A DNA stretch of 64,000 nucleotides from Butyrivibrio sp. LB2008 (GCF_000621565.1 NZ_JHXZ01000015.1:102560-166559), one strand, 5' to 3'. Shown: positions 9,200 to 18,348, counted from the first letter of the stretch. The notes: generated by a model from the sequence alone, not told the origin. Numbers and translations: made by a program.

Positions 9200-10570
9200 A
9201 TGGCAGCGACGAGACTGATTGCTATGCATAAGAATATAGGAAAGTCGGTGGGACAATGCTTGGCTGCTCGAACAGATTATGCCAAGGATGAAGATAAGAC
9301 CGAAGATGGAAAGTACATAACTGCCTATGCATGCAATGTGGATATTGTGGAAAAAGAGTTCTTGGATTCAAGAAATGAATACATAAGAACTACAGGCAGA
9401 GAATATAAGGGCGATATTATTGCTTACCAGATCAGGCAATCCTTTAAACCCGGCGAAGTTACGCCTGAAGAAGCAAATGCGATTGGCTTCGAAACTGCCA
9501 TGAGGTTTACCAAAGGAAATCATCAATTCATCTGTTGTACTCACGTTGATAAGGATCATATCCACAATCATGTTATATATAACTCTGTCAATCTTCACTG
9601 CGACAAGAAGTTCAGAGATTCATGGTTTTGCGGGATTGGTCTTAGGCGCCTGTCCGATATGATCTGTCTTGAACATGGCTTATCTGTAATAGAACCATAC
9701 AAGCACAAGGGAAAGAAACCAATTTATCAAAAGAGCTATCGGCAGGATATAAGAGATGCCATTGATAAGATTCTTGAAGGTAAGCCCAAAAATCTTGAAG
9801 CTCTTTTATCCGAACTTGTTAAATCGGGGTATGAGATAAAGCGCGGAAAGCACTTGGCACTAAGAGGCCATGGAAGGAAAAATTTTGTCAGGCTTAAATC
9901 TTTGGGAAAAGAGTATTCGTTGGAAGCTCTTAAAAATAAGATTGAAGGAAGTCTTGAGATTAAAGATTCCAAGCAAGATATTTCTTTTGACCTTCTCGTT
10001 GATATTCAGGAAAAAATCAAGCAGGGAAAGGGCACAGGTTACGTTCGTTGGAGTAAAAAATTCAACAATAAGGCTATGATGAAAACTTTGCTCTTCTTGA
10101 ATGATAGGGGAATCAGAAGTTATGCGCAGCTCAAGGAAAAGGCAGATGTATCGGCTACAGATTTTAGGAAACTTACTGATGGCATAAGAGCTCTTGAAAC
10201 AAAAATTGATGGGCCGGGAAAGCTTCGTAAACACATGATCAACTTCAATAAGACGCGAGCTGTTTTCGAAGAATACAAGAAATCTCGTTACAGCAAAAAG
10301 TTCTTTGAAGCTCATCGTGAGGAAATCACAAAGTGCAGAGCGGCAAAAAATGCTTTTAACGAATATGGGAAAAAGCTTCCTTCAATAAAAGAGCTGAACA
10401 ATGAAATCGGAAGTCTCTTGCAAGAGAAAAAATCTTTATACAAAGACTATTACATTAAGCGGGATGATAATAAAAATCTTCAGGAAGCTAAGAGAAACGT
10501 GGAGATGTTTTTGCAGATTGGAGCAAAAGATACAGAAAAGAAAATCGAGAGGTCGAAGCCTTCTCGGTGA
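9200..10570 (+). CDS. MOBP-type relaxase (MobA/VirD2-like)
   Basis: 456 residues. The N-terminal relaxase domain has the three-histidine metal site HVDKDHIHNH at about residues 115-124, with the strand QFICCTHVDKDH before it. The nicking tyrosine is not obvious; Tyr27 in RTDYAKDE is the natural candidate, being in motif I position. The C-terminal half is a basic coiled coil rich in Lys/Arg. The protein nicks oriT and pilots the strand. It is the last transfer gene before the folded non-coding region. Confidence 0.92.
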   Translation: MAATRLIAMHKNIGKSVGQCLAARTDYAKDEDKTEDGKYITAYACNVDIVEKEFLDSRNEYIRTTGREYKGDIIAYQIRQSFKPGEVTPEEANAIGFETAMRFTKGNHQFICCTHVDKDHIHNHVIYNSVNLHCDKKFRDSWFCGIGLRRLSDMICLEHGLSVIEPYKHKGKKPIYQKSYRQDIRDAIDKILEGKPKNLEALLSELVKSGYEIKRGKHLALRGHGRKNFVRLKSLGKEYSLEALKNKIEGSLEIKDSKQDISFDLLVDIQEKIKQGKGTGYVRWSKKFNNKAMMKTLLFLNDRGIRSYAQLKEKADVSATDFRKLTDGIRALETKIDGPGKLRKHMINFNKTRAVFEEYKKSRYSKKFFEAHREEITKCRAAKNAFNEYGKKLPSIKELNNEIGSLLQEKKSLYKDYYIKRDDNKNLQEAKRNVEMFLQIGAKDTEKKIERSKPSR

Positions 10571-10594
10571 TATAAAAACGAAGTTATTAAGCGT

Positions 10595-10732
10595 TAGCGC
10601 CGTTCCGAATTTTTCGGTTAAAGGGGTTTGGGGCGGTACGCCTCCAACAAGCGGCAAGAGCATTTGTCCCACAAATGCACTGCTTGCCACTTCTTTTATA
10701 GCCCTCGTAGGGATTCTTGAGAAGCGGCGCTA
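10595..10732 (+). other. Candidate oriT-like folded region after the relaxase
   Basis: The outer arms TAGCGCCG (10595-10602) and CGGCGCTA (10725-10732) are exact inverted copies. Inside lies a hairpin with arms GGCAAG...CTTGCC and CATTTGT/ACAAATG around a CCC loop (10653-10688). GC content is well above the neighbours. Position just downstream of mobC-relaxase and the strong fold suggest an oriT or structured leader of ssb; no nick site could be identified. Confidence 0.4.
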
Positions 10733-10792
10733 CGACTGGATTTTAGCTGAGATGTTATGGAAACAAAATTAGAGAACGGAGGGAATAGATAC

Positions 10793-11179
10793 ATGAATAA
10801 AATACTGTTATCTGGAAGACTTACAAGAGATGCGGAGATCAGAAATGCCGACTCCGACAAGAAGGTAGCAAGATGTACTCTTGCGGTAAACAGAGATTAC
10901 AAAAAAGAGGGAGAAGAGCCCGGAGCAGATTTCATCGGAATCGTCGGATTCAAAAATCGCGCGGACTTTCTTGAGAAGTTTGGCAAAAAAGGCGTGAAGT
11001 TCATAGTGATCGGACGCGTTCAGACCGGCAGTTATGAAAAAGACGGAAACCGTGTCTACACCACGGATGTCATAGCGGAGCAGATTGAGTTTGCTGAGAG
11101 CAAAAAATCTTCAGATGCCGGATTCAGCGAAGAGTACGCCGAAGTCCCGGAGGGCTTTGATGGACTTCCGTTTAAATAG
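10793..11179 (+). CDS. ssb: Single-stranded DNA-binding protein
   Basis: 128-residue SSB. It starts with the typical OB-fold segment KILLSGRLTRDAEIR and contains RCTLAVNRDYKKEGEEPGADFIGIVGF. The C-terminal tail ends DGLPFK, a variant of the DDDLPF interaction peptide. ATG 10793 follows acggaggga. ICE-borne SSBs protect the transferred strand. A region with a poly-T tract (11225-11232) follows, marking the end of the transfer unit. Confidence 0.93.
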   Translation: MNKILLSGRLTRDAEIRNADSDKKVARCTLAVNRDYKKEGEEPGADFIGIVGFKNRADFLEKFGKKGVKFIVIGRVQTGSYEKDGNRVYTTDVIAEQIEFAESKKSSDAGFSEEYAEVPEGFDGLPFK

Positions 11180-11372
11180 TGGGAATTGGTTTGGGGAGCT
11201 TTGTAGGGATGCAGGGCTCCCTGATTTTTTGTTTAAGAGAACGATAAATTGATTTAAAGGATTTGAAGATTAAGTATATAATTGTTAAGGTAGATGGTGA
11301 AGAAGAGTTTTGAATACTTAACTGAGGAAAACGTGTATCAATAAAATTGTTATAGTAAAAGGAGATTATATA

Positions 11373-11930
11373 GTGCAGGATTTTTCAACGGTATTGAAAG
11401 TGTTGCTAGAAAAAAGATTGACTCCAACAGTTGCAGCTCTTGTTTCAGGTGCGTTGATTTATGCTTTTAGCTCTGAAAATAATTGGTTGCTTATCAAACT
11501 TGGGAAAATAGGTTATGGGCTTGTGTGGGCTGGTATTGTTTTTCTTGTACTTACGTGTATTCAAACTCTTACATATTACATAAGGCATTGGCTTTCAGTA
11601 TATAAAGATTATGCTGAAGATAAAGAATATGAGAAAAAACAGATGAGGGAAGCAGTTGAGAATATTTGGACTTTTATGGATGAATTGCAGGCTGAAGAGA
11701 TTAGTTTTATTAGGGAATTTACCCGGAATGGAAATCAAGTAATTGAGAAAACTACGGATTTTTTATATGGATACTTGCAACAGAAATATTTTAATCATAA
11801 TCCTATCATTTTTTTGCGTCTAGTTAAGCATGGGGATGAAACATTTGTACAATATCGATTGGATAAATCATTCTATGAATTACTGATGTATTCACTAAAG
11901 ACATATAACAGAATAAATCATTTTGAATAG
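11373..11930 (+). CDS. Two-helix membrane protein, superinfection exclusion B-like
   Basis: 185 residues. Two membrane helices (about 15-30 and 43-68) are followed by a soluble, mostly helical domain. The layout resembles the SieB (superinfection exclusion B) family of prophage and ICE proteins, but I see no diagnostic motif. GTG at 11373 follows aaaggag. It is the first gene after the transfer module and is less GC-rich than it, consistent with acquired cargo. Alternative: an unrelated small membrane protein. Confidence 0.5.
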   Translation: MQDFSTVLKVLLEKRLTPTVAALVSGALIYAFSSENNWLLIKLGKIGYGLVWAGIVFLVLTCIQTLTYYIRHWLSVYKDYAEDKEYEKKQMREAVENIWTFMDELQAEEISFIREFTRNGNQVIEKTTDFLYGYLQQKYFNHNPIIFLRLVKHGDETFVQYRLDKSFYELLMYSLKTYNRINHFE

Positions 11931-11949
11931 TATTTAACTTAGAAAAATT

Positions 11950-12420
11950 ATGAGTTTACATCAAAAAGAACCACGTTTTCACGGAACAACAACTGAAAAG
12001 ACATCACGGAATATGAGTAAGATTCGCGGTAAAGACACGAAGATTGAAGTCGTGCTTCGCAAAGCTCTGTGGGAAAAAGGGTATCGATATCGGAAGAATT
12101 ATAAGACTATACCAGGATGTCCTGATATTGCTCTGACTAAGTATCGCATTGCTATATTTTGTGATGGAGAGTTTTTTCATGGAAAAGATTGGGAAGTTCT
12201 TAGACCAAAGCTCGAGAAGGGAAAGAATCCTGATTATTGGATAAAGAAGATTGAAAGAAATCGTAGCAGGGACAAAGAGAAAGATGCACAACTTTTATTC
12301 CTTGGATGGACGGTAATACATTTTTGGGGAAAAGATATTTTAAATAAAACTGATGAATGCGTAAAAGTAATAGAAGAAGCTATATTTGAGACAACGATAG
12401 GGGAGGCAGAAATTGACTAG
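11950..12420 (+). CDS. vsr: Very short patch repair endonuclease (Vsr)
   Basis: 156-residue Vsr endonuclease. The family start RNMSKIRGKDTKIE and the catalytic core PDIALTKYRIAIFCDGEFFHG are clear. Asp59 corresponds to E. coli Vsr D51 and His77 to H69 (same 18-residue spacing), while the position of H64 is Asp72. Vsr nicks beside T:G mismatches made when 5-methylcytosine deaminates, which fits the C5 methyltransferase encoded 2 kb downstream. It overlaps the next gene by eight bases. Confidence 0.92.
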   Translation: MSLHQKEPRFHGTTTEKTSRNMSKIRGKDTKIEVVLRKALWEKGYRYRKNYKTIPGCPDIALTKYRIAIFCDGEFFHGKDWEVLRPKLEKGKNPDYWIKKIERNRSRDKEKDAQLLFLGWTVIHFWGKDILNKTDECVKVIEEAIFETTIGEAEID

Positions 12421-13141
12421 ATCATTAAGGCAGCAAGACATGAGAGCAGAGAGCAAATTAGCTGAATTTATGGATTCGTATTTATATAGTAGGATTACAC
12501 CTACTAAAGATGACAGTAAATTAAAATATGAGAGAAAGCATGATGCGAAAGAGCAGTTAGAGGGAATTGATGTTTGCATTGACGTTGATTCAAAAAAGTT
12601 TCTTATCGACGAGAAAGCGGCACTATATTATAGTAATGCAGATATTGATACGTTTGCTTTTGAGATTAATTCGTTGCAGAGAGGGTGGATGCTTCCTGTC
12701 GAAGGATGGTTTGTAAATTATAAGCTACGTACAGAGTATTATATGCTAATATGGCCGAACGTAAAATGTGATCGAAAAAGAGGTTGGGTACGAAAAGAGA
12801 TAAATGCTCTTGAGAAGGATGATTTTACTATTGTAGAAACCATGCTTATTTCTAAAGAAAAATTGATTCATAAAATGAATGAATTAGGATATAACAAACA
12901 AAAACTTTTAGATTATGCAAGAGTTTTAAGAGAAACAAATTCTGAAGATAATAAACACATAGAAGATACATTGGAACATGGAATTAGAATAAGAATTTCG
13001 ACTCATAAAGCCGAAAAGCCTGTTAATGTTCTTATTCCTAAAAAGATATTAAAAGAACTGGCAGAAAAAAGATATTTTGTTTCGAAGGAAGGCTGTGCAT
13101 CATTCGAGAATCGAGGAGTAGCACATGGATATAAAAATTGA
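12413..13141 (+). CDS. Unknown protein inside the restriction-modification operon
   Basis: 242 residues, TTG start at 12413 behind ggggagg (12400-12406), overlapping vsr by 8 bases and the Sau3AI-like gene by 17. It has no family I can name. A stretch EGIDVCIDVDSKKFLIDEKA (about 44-63) has the D...DEK spacing of a PD-(D/E)XK nuclease core, but the preceding strand-helix pattern is not decisive. The tight overlaps on both sides argue it works with the restriction enzyme, perhaps as a second nuclease or specificity subunit. Confidence 0.75.
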   Translation: MTRSLRQQDMRAESKLAEFMDSYLYSRITPTKDDSKLKYERKHDAKEQLEGIDVCIDVDSKKFLIDEKAALYYSNADIDTFAFEINSLQRGWMLPVEGWFVNYKLRTEYYMLIWPNVKCDRKRGWVRKEINALEKDDFTIVETMLISKEKLIHKMNELGYNKQKLLDYARVLRETNSEDNKHIEDTLEHGIRIRISTHKAEKPVNVLIPKKILKELAEKRYFVSKEGCASFENRGVAHGYKN

Positions 13142-14549
13142 ACTTGGATATGACAAGACAAAACCAAAATCTATTGAAGCATATGCACAAAAACTTATCG
13201 GAAGATCTTTCCGACAAGTAATGGAAGATGATTCCAATGCTATTCGAGAAGACGGAACCACCTACGGTAAGTCAGATGTTGCAGAGACTAAGCGCAACAA
13301 GGGGAATGTCGGACAGATAATTGAAGAATGTTTTTTTCATTATTCTTGTAATAGTGATGCAAGAGCTGATTTTCCGGAGGCGGGTGTTGAACTGAAGGTT
13401 ACTCCTTACAAAGAAAATAAGAATGGTACGCTATCAGCTAAGGAACGCCTGATTCTTACAATGATAGATTACATGACTGTTGTAAATGAGGATTTTGAAA
13501 CAAGCCATTTCTGGAATAAGTCAAAGCTAATATTGCTTATATATTATCTCTATAAGCAGGAGGTCAAGTTTAATCTTGACTATCGCATCGGATATGCAAA
13601 ACTCTTTACACCGCCGGAACAAGATCTTAAGATCATCAAGCATGATTATGAAATAATTGTAGAAAAGATAAGGGCAGGAAAAGCTCATGAACTTTCTGAA
13701 GGAGATACGTTGTATCTTGGAGCAGCTACTAAATCTTCGACATCAGAAGTAAGACGTAAGCAGCCCTATAGCGATATTCCTGCAAAGCCTAGAGCATTTA
13801 CGTTCAAAAATTCATACATGACGTATGTGCTTAATAATTATATTATTCCGGGAAAAGATACTTACGAGCCTATAGTCAAAGATGATTCTGTGGAATCGTT
13901 TGAAGATTATGTTGTTAATAAGATTGGTGAGTATGCGGGATATTCTGTTGATGAACTTTGCGAGAAGTTTGATGTTGATATTACAAAGAAAGCAAAAAAT
14001 CTTGGGGCAATGTTAGCATATAGGATTCTTGGGATAAAAAGTAATCAGGCAGAAGAATTTGAGAAGGCGAATATTGTCCTGAAGACAATCCGCATAGGCT
14101 CTAATAATAAGATAAAAGAGAGCATGTCTTTTCCGACATTTAAGTTCAAGGAGCTTGTTCAGGAAGAATGGGATGATTCAACATTCGGGAACTATCTGCG
14201 TGAAACGAGATTTTTGTTTGTTGTATATAAGTTTGATGAGAATGATAAACTTCATCTCAAAGGAGCACAGTTCTGGAATATTCCATATGAAGATCTTGAA
14301 AACGATGTAAGGCAGATGTGGGAAAGAACAGTTCAGGTACTGAAGGAAGGGCTTAAGGTTGAGAAGATAAACGGTATCAATCATAATAATTTTCCTAAAG
14401 CTACAGAGAATAGGGTAAGTCATGTAAGGCCACATGCTCAGAATGCAAAAGATACTTACGAGCTTCCTGATGGACGAGAATATCCGAAGCAGTGCTTTTG
14501 GCTGAATAATACCTATATTTTGGAGCAGATTGATGAACGGCTAAAATAG
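13125..14549 (+). CDS. Sau3AI/MutH-family type II restriction endonuclease
   Basis: 474 residues. The N-terminal domain carries the MutH/Sau3AI core: NVGQIIEE helix, then Asp82, Glu89 and Lys91 in DFPEAGVELKV. This matches the spacing of MutH D70-E77-K79 exactly. The C-terminal half (from about 270) should be the second MutH-like DNA-binding domain of Sau3AI. Sau3AI cuts GATC, so the same target is predicted here. It lies between the unknown gene and the methyltransferase, completing a V-R-M operon. Confidence 0.9.
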   Translation: MDIKIELGYDKTKPKSIEAYAQKLIGRSFRQVMEDDSNAIREDGTTYGKSDVAETKRNKGNVGQIIEECFFHYSCNSDARADFPEAGVELKVTPYKENKNGTLSAKERLILTMIDYMTVVNEDFETSHFWNKSKLILLIYYLYKQEVKFNLDYRIGYAKLFTPPEQDLKIIKHDYEIIVEKIRAGKAHELSEGDTLYLGAATKSSTSEVRRKQPYSDIPAKPRAFTFKNSYMTYVLNNYIIPGKDTYEPIVKDDSVESFEDYVVNKIGEYAGYSVDELCEKFDVDITKKAKNLGAMLAYRILGIKSNQAEEFEKANIVLKTIRIGSNNKIKESMSFPTFKFKELVQEEWDDSTFGNYLRETRFLFVVYKFDENDKLHLKGAQFWNIPYEDLENDVRQMWERTVQVLKEGLKVEKINGINHNNFPKATENRVSHVRPHAQNAKDTYELPDGREYPKQCFWLNNTYILEQIDERLK

Positions 14550-14687
14550 GGGAGAAATGCAACGTCATGAATGTCAAGAGTTGATCAATCTGGGGCTTTG
14601 TGATATTATTTTGTGGATGGAATAGTTGATCGAAAAACTGTTCTGTGATACGATTTAGATATATTTTTTTGATTGGAGTTGTTGGGA

Positions 14688-16076
14688 ATGGAGAAAACGG
14701 TTTGTGAGTTGTTTGCAGGTGTTGGTGGATTCAGATGTGGATTAAATTCTATATCCGCAGTTGAGGATGCGCAGAAACCTGAAAAGTGGAAAACAGTTTG
14801 GTTTAGCCAGTGGGAACCTGCTGACAAAAAGACGCAATGGGCTCATGACTGTTATGTCAACAGATTCGGCGTATGTCTTGACCTTGATGGAAACGACACT
14901 ACTAATGAAGATATAAACGCAGTTGATAAAAACAAAGTTCCTGATCATACATTACTTGTCGGAGGTTTTCCGTGTCAGGATTATTCTGTAGCTTCAACGC
15001 TTGCTACTTCTAAGGGATTAGAGGGTAAGAAAGGTGTTCTTTGGTGGGACATAAGAGATATGCTTGAAGCTAAGAATACACCTTTTGTCCTGCTTGAGAA
15101 TGTCGATCGTCTTATAAAGAGTCCTGCAAATCAGAGAGGACGCGATTTTGCAATCATATTGGCTTGCTTTAGAGATCTTGGATATACAGTAGAATGGAGA
15201 GTCATCAATGCTGCTGAATATGGATATCAGCAGAGAAGAAGACGTACATTTATCTTTGCATATAGAAATGATACAAAGTATGCAAAGAAGGTTTTGGAAG
15301 ATGTAAATTATATTGAGATGCATGGTGATGAACTTCACAGACATAGTATTGCGAAAGTGATCCTTTCACAGGGATTTTTCGCAACATGTTTTCCGGTAGA
15401 TCCGCTTGATGCAAAGTATGTAAAGATAGGCAAGCTTCCAAAGGGTATCGGAGAGCTTTCTGATTCCTTTACTTTCAATTTTGAAAATTCAGGTATGATG
15501 CTTGATGGAACAATCTATACAGCTAAAACTGTACCTTGTTATTCGGGCAAGCAGATTACGCTTGGTGACGTAATGGAGACCGGAAGTGTTGATGCATCTT
15601 TCTTTATTCCTAAAGAAAAGCTGTATTATACAAATCCTGATGTCACGCACAGTGATGAGACTAAGCAGAAGCTTTCGAAGGAAGAACGCCAGACTTGGCA
15701 GTATCTTAAGGGAGCAAAGAAAATCTGCAGAACTGCAGCGAACGGACACGAGTATGTGTTCTCAGAAGGCCCGATATCATTGATAGATGAGTATGATAAA
15801 CCTGCAAGGACTATGCTTACAAGTGAAGGATCCTTTAGCAGAACAACTCATATTGTCAGAGATAAGAAAACAGGAGAGATAAGACTTCTCACACCTATAG
15901 AGATGGAAAGGATTCAGGGATTTCCTTCAAATTGGACAAAGGAATGCCTTGTTGACGGAGAAAAAGTTGAGATGCCTGTTAATAAGCGTAAGTTTATGAT
16001 GGGTAATGCGCTGGTTGTTGATCTTGTAAGACAGATGGAGCCGGTTATATCAAAAATAATTGAAAATGAAGATTGA
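14688..16076 (+). CDS. DNA (cytosine-5) methyltransferase, partner of the Sau3AI-like enzyme
   Basis: 462 residues with all core motifs of C5 methyltransferases: motif I FAGVGGF (9-15), motif IV GFPCQDYS with catalytic Cys96, motif VI ENV (137-139), motif VIII QRRRR (about 182-186) and motif X MGNALV near the end. M.Sau3AI is also a C5 enzyme (GATC methylated on C), so the pair is consistent. ATG 14688 is chosen with ggag at 14675-14678; an upstream TTG at 14673 is less likely. It is separated from the endonuclease by 138 bases and probably has its own promoter, useful for early self-protection. Confidence 0.94.
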   Translation: MEKTVCELFAGVGGFRCGLNSISAVEDAQKPEKWKTVWFSQWEPADKKTQWAHDCYVNRFGVCLDLDGNDTTNEDINAVDKNKVPDHTLLVGGFPCQDYSVASTLATSKGLEGKKGVLWWDIRDMLEAKNTPFVLLENVDRLIKSPANQRGRDFAIILACFRDLGYTVEWRVINAAEYGYQQRRRRTFIFAYRNDTKYAKKVLEDVNYIEMHGDELHRHSIAKVILSQGFFATCFPVDPLDAKYVKIGKLPKGIGELSDSFTFNFENSGMMLDGTIYTAKTVPCYSGKQITLGDVMETGSVDASFFIPKEKLYYTNPDVTHSDETKQKLSKEERQTWQYLKGAKKICRTAANGHEYVFSEGPISLIDEYDKPARTMLTSEGSFSRTTHIVRDKKTGEIRLLTPIEMERIQGFPSNWTKECLVDGEKVEMPVNKRKFMMGNALVVDLVRQMEPVISKIIENED

Positions 16077-16080
16077 GAAA

Positions 16081-16115
16081 AAGTCGTTCTACAGTGCGTG
16101 GAACGGCTTTTTTTT
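16081..16115 (+). terminator. Intrinsic terminator of the restriction-modification operon
   Basis: Arms AAGTCGTTC and GAACGGCTT pair over nine bases (one G-T) and are followed by eight T residues, five bases after the methyltransferase stop. Confidence 0.85.
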
Positions 16116-16153
16116 GAGATGGTGGTAGATTATAATATTTGTAATAACATGCA

Positions 16154-16888
16154 ATGAATATCAATATGATGTGGAAGGTATTACTGGTAATGGGAAATAT
16201 CCAAAAATGGGGATTTGGTATGGCACCAATTAAACCTGAGACTGAAAAAAATAATCGAATGGCATTATGCGCTGTTAGTGCTTTTGTAAGTGGTGATTGC
16301 AAGGTGGTTCAAAAAAATATACTTAATGATATTAGCGTGGTGAAAGGAATTTTTAATAGGGTTATCAAACAAAATCAGTGGGATTGGTTTACAGTAAATA
16401 TGTATTTGGATTATCCACGTAATCGTGACTTAGTGAGTATCGTTTCTGCTCTTTCTGTTTTGAGAAGAGCGATAAATGATAAAGATGATTTTAGCGGGAA
16501 AAAAGCATTGGATAGATTGGTAAATAATAATTTTTTGATATATTGCAATAATTATCTTTCGTATAGTATAAACTCTGAACCATCATCGGAGTATTTATAT
16601 ATTCTTTCGAGAAGAGAAGAAAAGGATATTCTGAAAATTGGAATGACTACTCGTAATGTTCAAAAAAGAGTAAATGAGATAAATTCGGCAACAGGGGTAG
16701 TATATCCCTATTCAGCACGAAAAGTTTACAAAGTAAAAGATAGTAGATTAGTTGAGAAAGAAGTGCATCTATTACTTGCACCGTATCGAATTAGAGAGGA
16801 TCGAGAGTTTTTTCAGATAAATTTTTCAGAGGCCTGTTCCATAATTGAAGAATATCTCGTTAGCAGCAATCAATACTATTATAAATAG
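16154..16888 (+). CDS. GIY-YIG / T5orf172-like nuclease-domain protein
   Basis: 244 residues (the start may instead be ATG 16190, behind ggaagg). The C-terminal part from about 148 has the T5orf172/MUG113 branch of the GIY-YIG fold: YLYILSRR, then ILKIGMT, an Arg-containing helix (TRNVQKRVNEINSATG), a Glu helix (VEKEVHLLL) and REDREFFQI. These elements form the nuclease core. The N-terminal 140 residues are unassigned. Next to a restriction system and other nuclease-like genes it is likely a defence or DNA-processing protein. Confidence 0.75.
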   Translation: MNINMMWKVLLVMGNIQKWGFGMAPIKPETEKNNRMALCAVSAFVSGDCKVVQKNILNDISVVKGIFNRVIKQNQWDWFTVNMYLDYPRNRDLVSIVSALSVLRRAINDKDDFSGKKALDRLVNNNFLIYCNNYLSYSINSEPSSEYLYILSRREEKDILKIGMTTRNVQKRVNEINSATGVVYPYSARKVYKVKDSRLVEKEVHLLLAPYRIREDREFFQINFSEACSIIEEYLVSSNQYYYK

Positions 16889-16905
16889 AGAAGAGGAGGG
16901 AAAGA

Positions 16906-17370
16906 GTGGGGATTTCATTTAGACATTCAGCTGGATTCGGAAAAAGAGTGGAATATAATATCGTCGGAAAAATGCTGATGGAAGGACTTGATGTTTATTT
17001 GCCTTTAGTAGATGATCATGGAGTAGATTGCGTAATAAAAAAGGAAGATGGCACTTTTATAGAAGTGCAAATCAAGGCAAGATCTAATGAGGTGACAGAT
17101 GGGGATGCGGCTTTATTTTCTGCAATAACGCATGAGTTGACTGATAATTTCTACTTTGTTTTTTATTCGGAAAGAATGGAAAAAATGTGGATATTATCAT
17201 CGGAAGAATTTTTGGAAGAATGTTTTACGAATAAAAATGGGAAAAATAAAGGTAAGCATGTCATCTGGTTTAATGGTAATAGAAAAGATAAGCAGACAGG
17301 GATAAAAAAAGAGTATTGTAAAAAACAATTTGAAAAGTATATTGCAAAAGACTTTTCGAGATTTCATTGA
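16906..17370 (+). CDS. PD-(D/E)XK-like nuclease fold protein (DUF4365-like)
   Basis: 154 residues, GTG start behind gaggaggg. The sequence GVDCVIKKEDGTFIEVQIKAR (Asp about 40, Glu and Lys in EVQIK about 53-57) is the D...ExK core of a restriction-like fold, here with the ExQxK variant common in DUF4365-type and Holliday-junction-resolvase-like proteins. It lies 18 bases after the GIY-YIG gene, so both are probably one operon. Confidence 0.7.
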   Translation: MGISFRHSAGFGKRVEYNIVGKMLMEGLDVYLPLVDDHGVDCVIKKEDGTFIEVQIKARSNEVTDGDAALFSAITHELTDNFYFVFYSERMEKMWILSSEEFLEECFTNKNGKNKGKHVIWFNGNRKDKQTGIKKEYCKKQFEKYIAKDFSRFH

Positions 17371-17454
17371 TGATTATGGGTGGTTTTAATGACGAATATA
17401 ATCGATGGTAATACCTTGTTATGACAGGTGTATACCTATTTGATTGGTGATTGA

Positions 17455-18348
17455 ATGAAACAAGAGAATTTTACTAAGAATCAGCACTATATTCCACAGG
17501 TTTATTTACGAGGTTTTTCACCTGAATATAAGCCATTAAGAAAAAGCAAACTGAAAAGTTCTGCATATACAATATATGCTTATGCAATACGGAGTGAAAA
17601 ACAGCTTAAAAAAGCTGTGCCTATTGATGATATATGTCAAAAAAAATATTTTTATGAAATGAAAGATGATGATGGGAAATTTCTTAATCCTAATTGGATT
17701 GAGAAAGGTTTTAAGTGTTTAGAAGACATGTTTTCGGATTACAGATATAAATTAGAAAAGAAAGCTTTTAATGAAGAAAACTATTCCATCAAGCACTTCC
17801 TTGACAAAGAAGAGATAGTTTTTTGGCTTTCATATATATCATTACAAGTAATAAGACTACCTGAACTGCTTGAAACGGCACAGCAGGAGGTGAAAAGGCT
17901 TTGTGGTGATAATGTGTCAGATAATGACGCTCGAAATTTTGTTAGGAGATATTGCATTCCGCTATTTGGCAAAGTCGATGAAAAATCAAAAGAAACAATG
18001 GTTTTTAATTCGATTATTGGCCCTATGTTTCCGATGAAAATAATTTTAGGTGTAGATATTGAAGGAAAACTACTGACATCGGATAAAACTGTCTATATTT
18101 ATACAGATGAAATTCCATGTGAGAGCTATGAAGAAGTTATTTTTCCAATATCAGCACAGATCTGTCTCGTTTTGATTGGCGGAAAAAAGCAGGAAGGAGT
18201 AGACCATAATCGTCTTTTTTTAATAGATGCTGATTTACGTGACTATATAAATGGCTGTATTTCTAGTGCGGCATTTAATAAGGTTTATTCAAATCATTTA
18301 TTTAGTAAACGTGAGATGAAAATGATTGAAGAGTCTAGAATTATTTGA
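17455..18348 (+). CDS. DUF4238 domain protein
   Basis: 297 residues starting with the family signature KNQHYIPQVYLRGF (residues 8-21) and the usual following element QKKYFYEMKDDDG. DUF4238 proteins are widespread on mobile elements; their biochemical role is not established. The protein is soluble with no signal peptide. It stands between nuclease-like genes and the membrane HEPN gene and is probably cargo of the same defence-rich block. Confidence 0.85.
   Translation: MKQENFTKNQHYIPQVYLRGFSPEYKPLRKSKLKSSAYTIYAYAIRSEKQLKKAVPIDDICQKKYFYEMKDDDGKFLNPNWIEKGFKCLEDMFSDYRYKLEKKAFNEENYSIKHFLDKEEIVFWLSYISLQVIRLPELLETAQQEVKRLCGDNVSDNDARNFVRRYCIPLFGKVDEKSKETMVFNSIIGPMFPMKIILGVDIEGKLLTSDKTVYIYTDEIPCESYEEVIFPISAQICLVLIGGKKQEGVDHNRLFLIDADLRDYINGCISSAAFNKVYSNHLFSKREMKMIEESRII

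Noticed and set aside
10401..10772. Plus-strand frame overlapping the relaxase end and the folded region (contains GVWGGTPPTSGK)
   Set aside because: It overlaps the relaxase in another frame, has no ribosome binding site, and the text comes from translating the GC-rich oriT-like fold.
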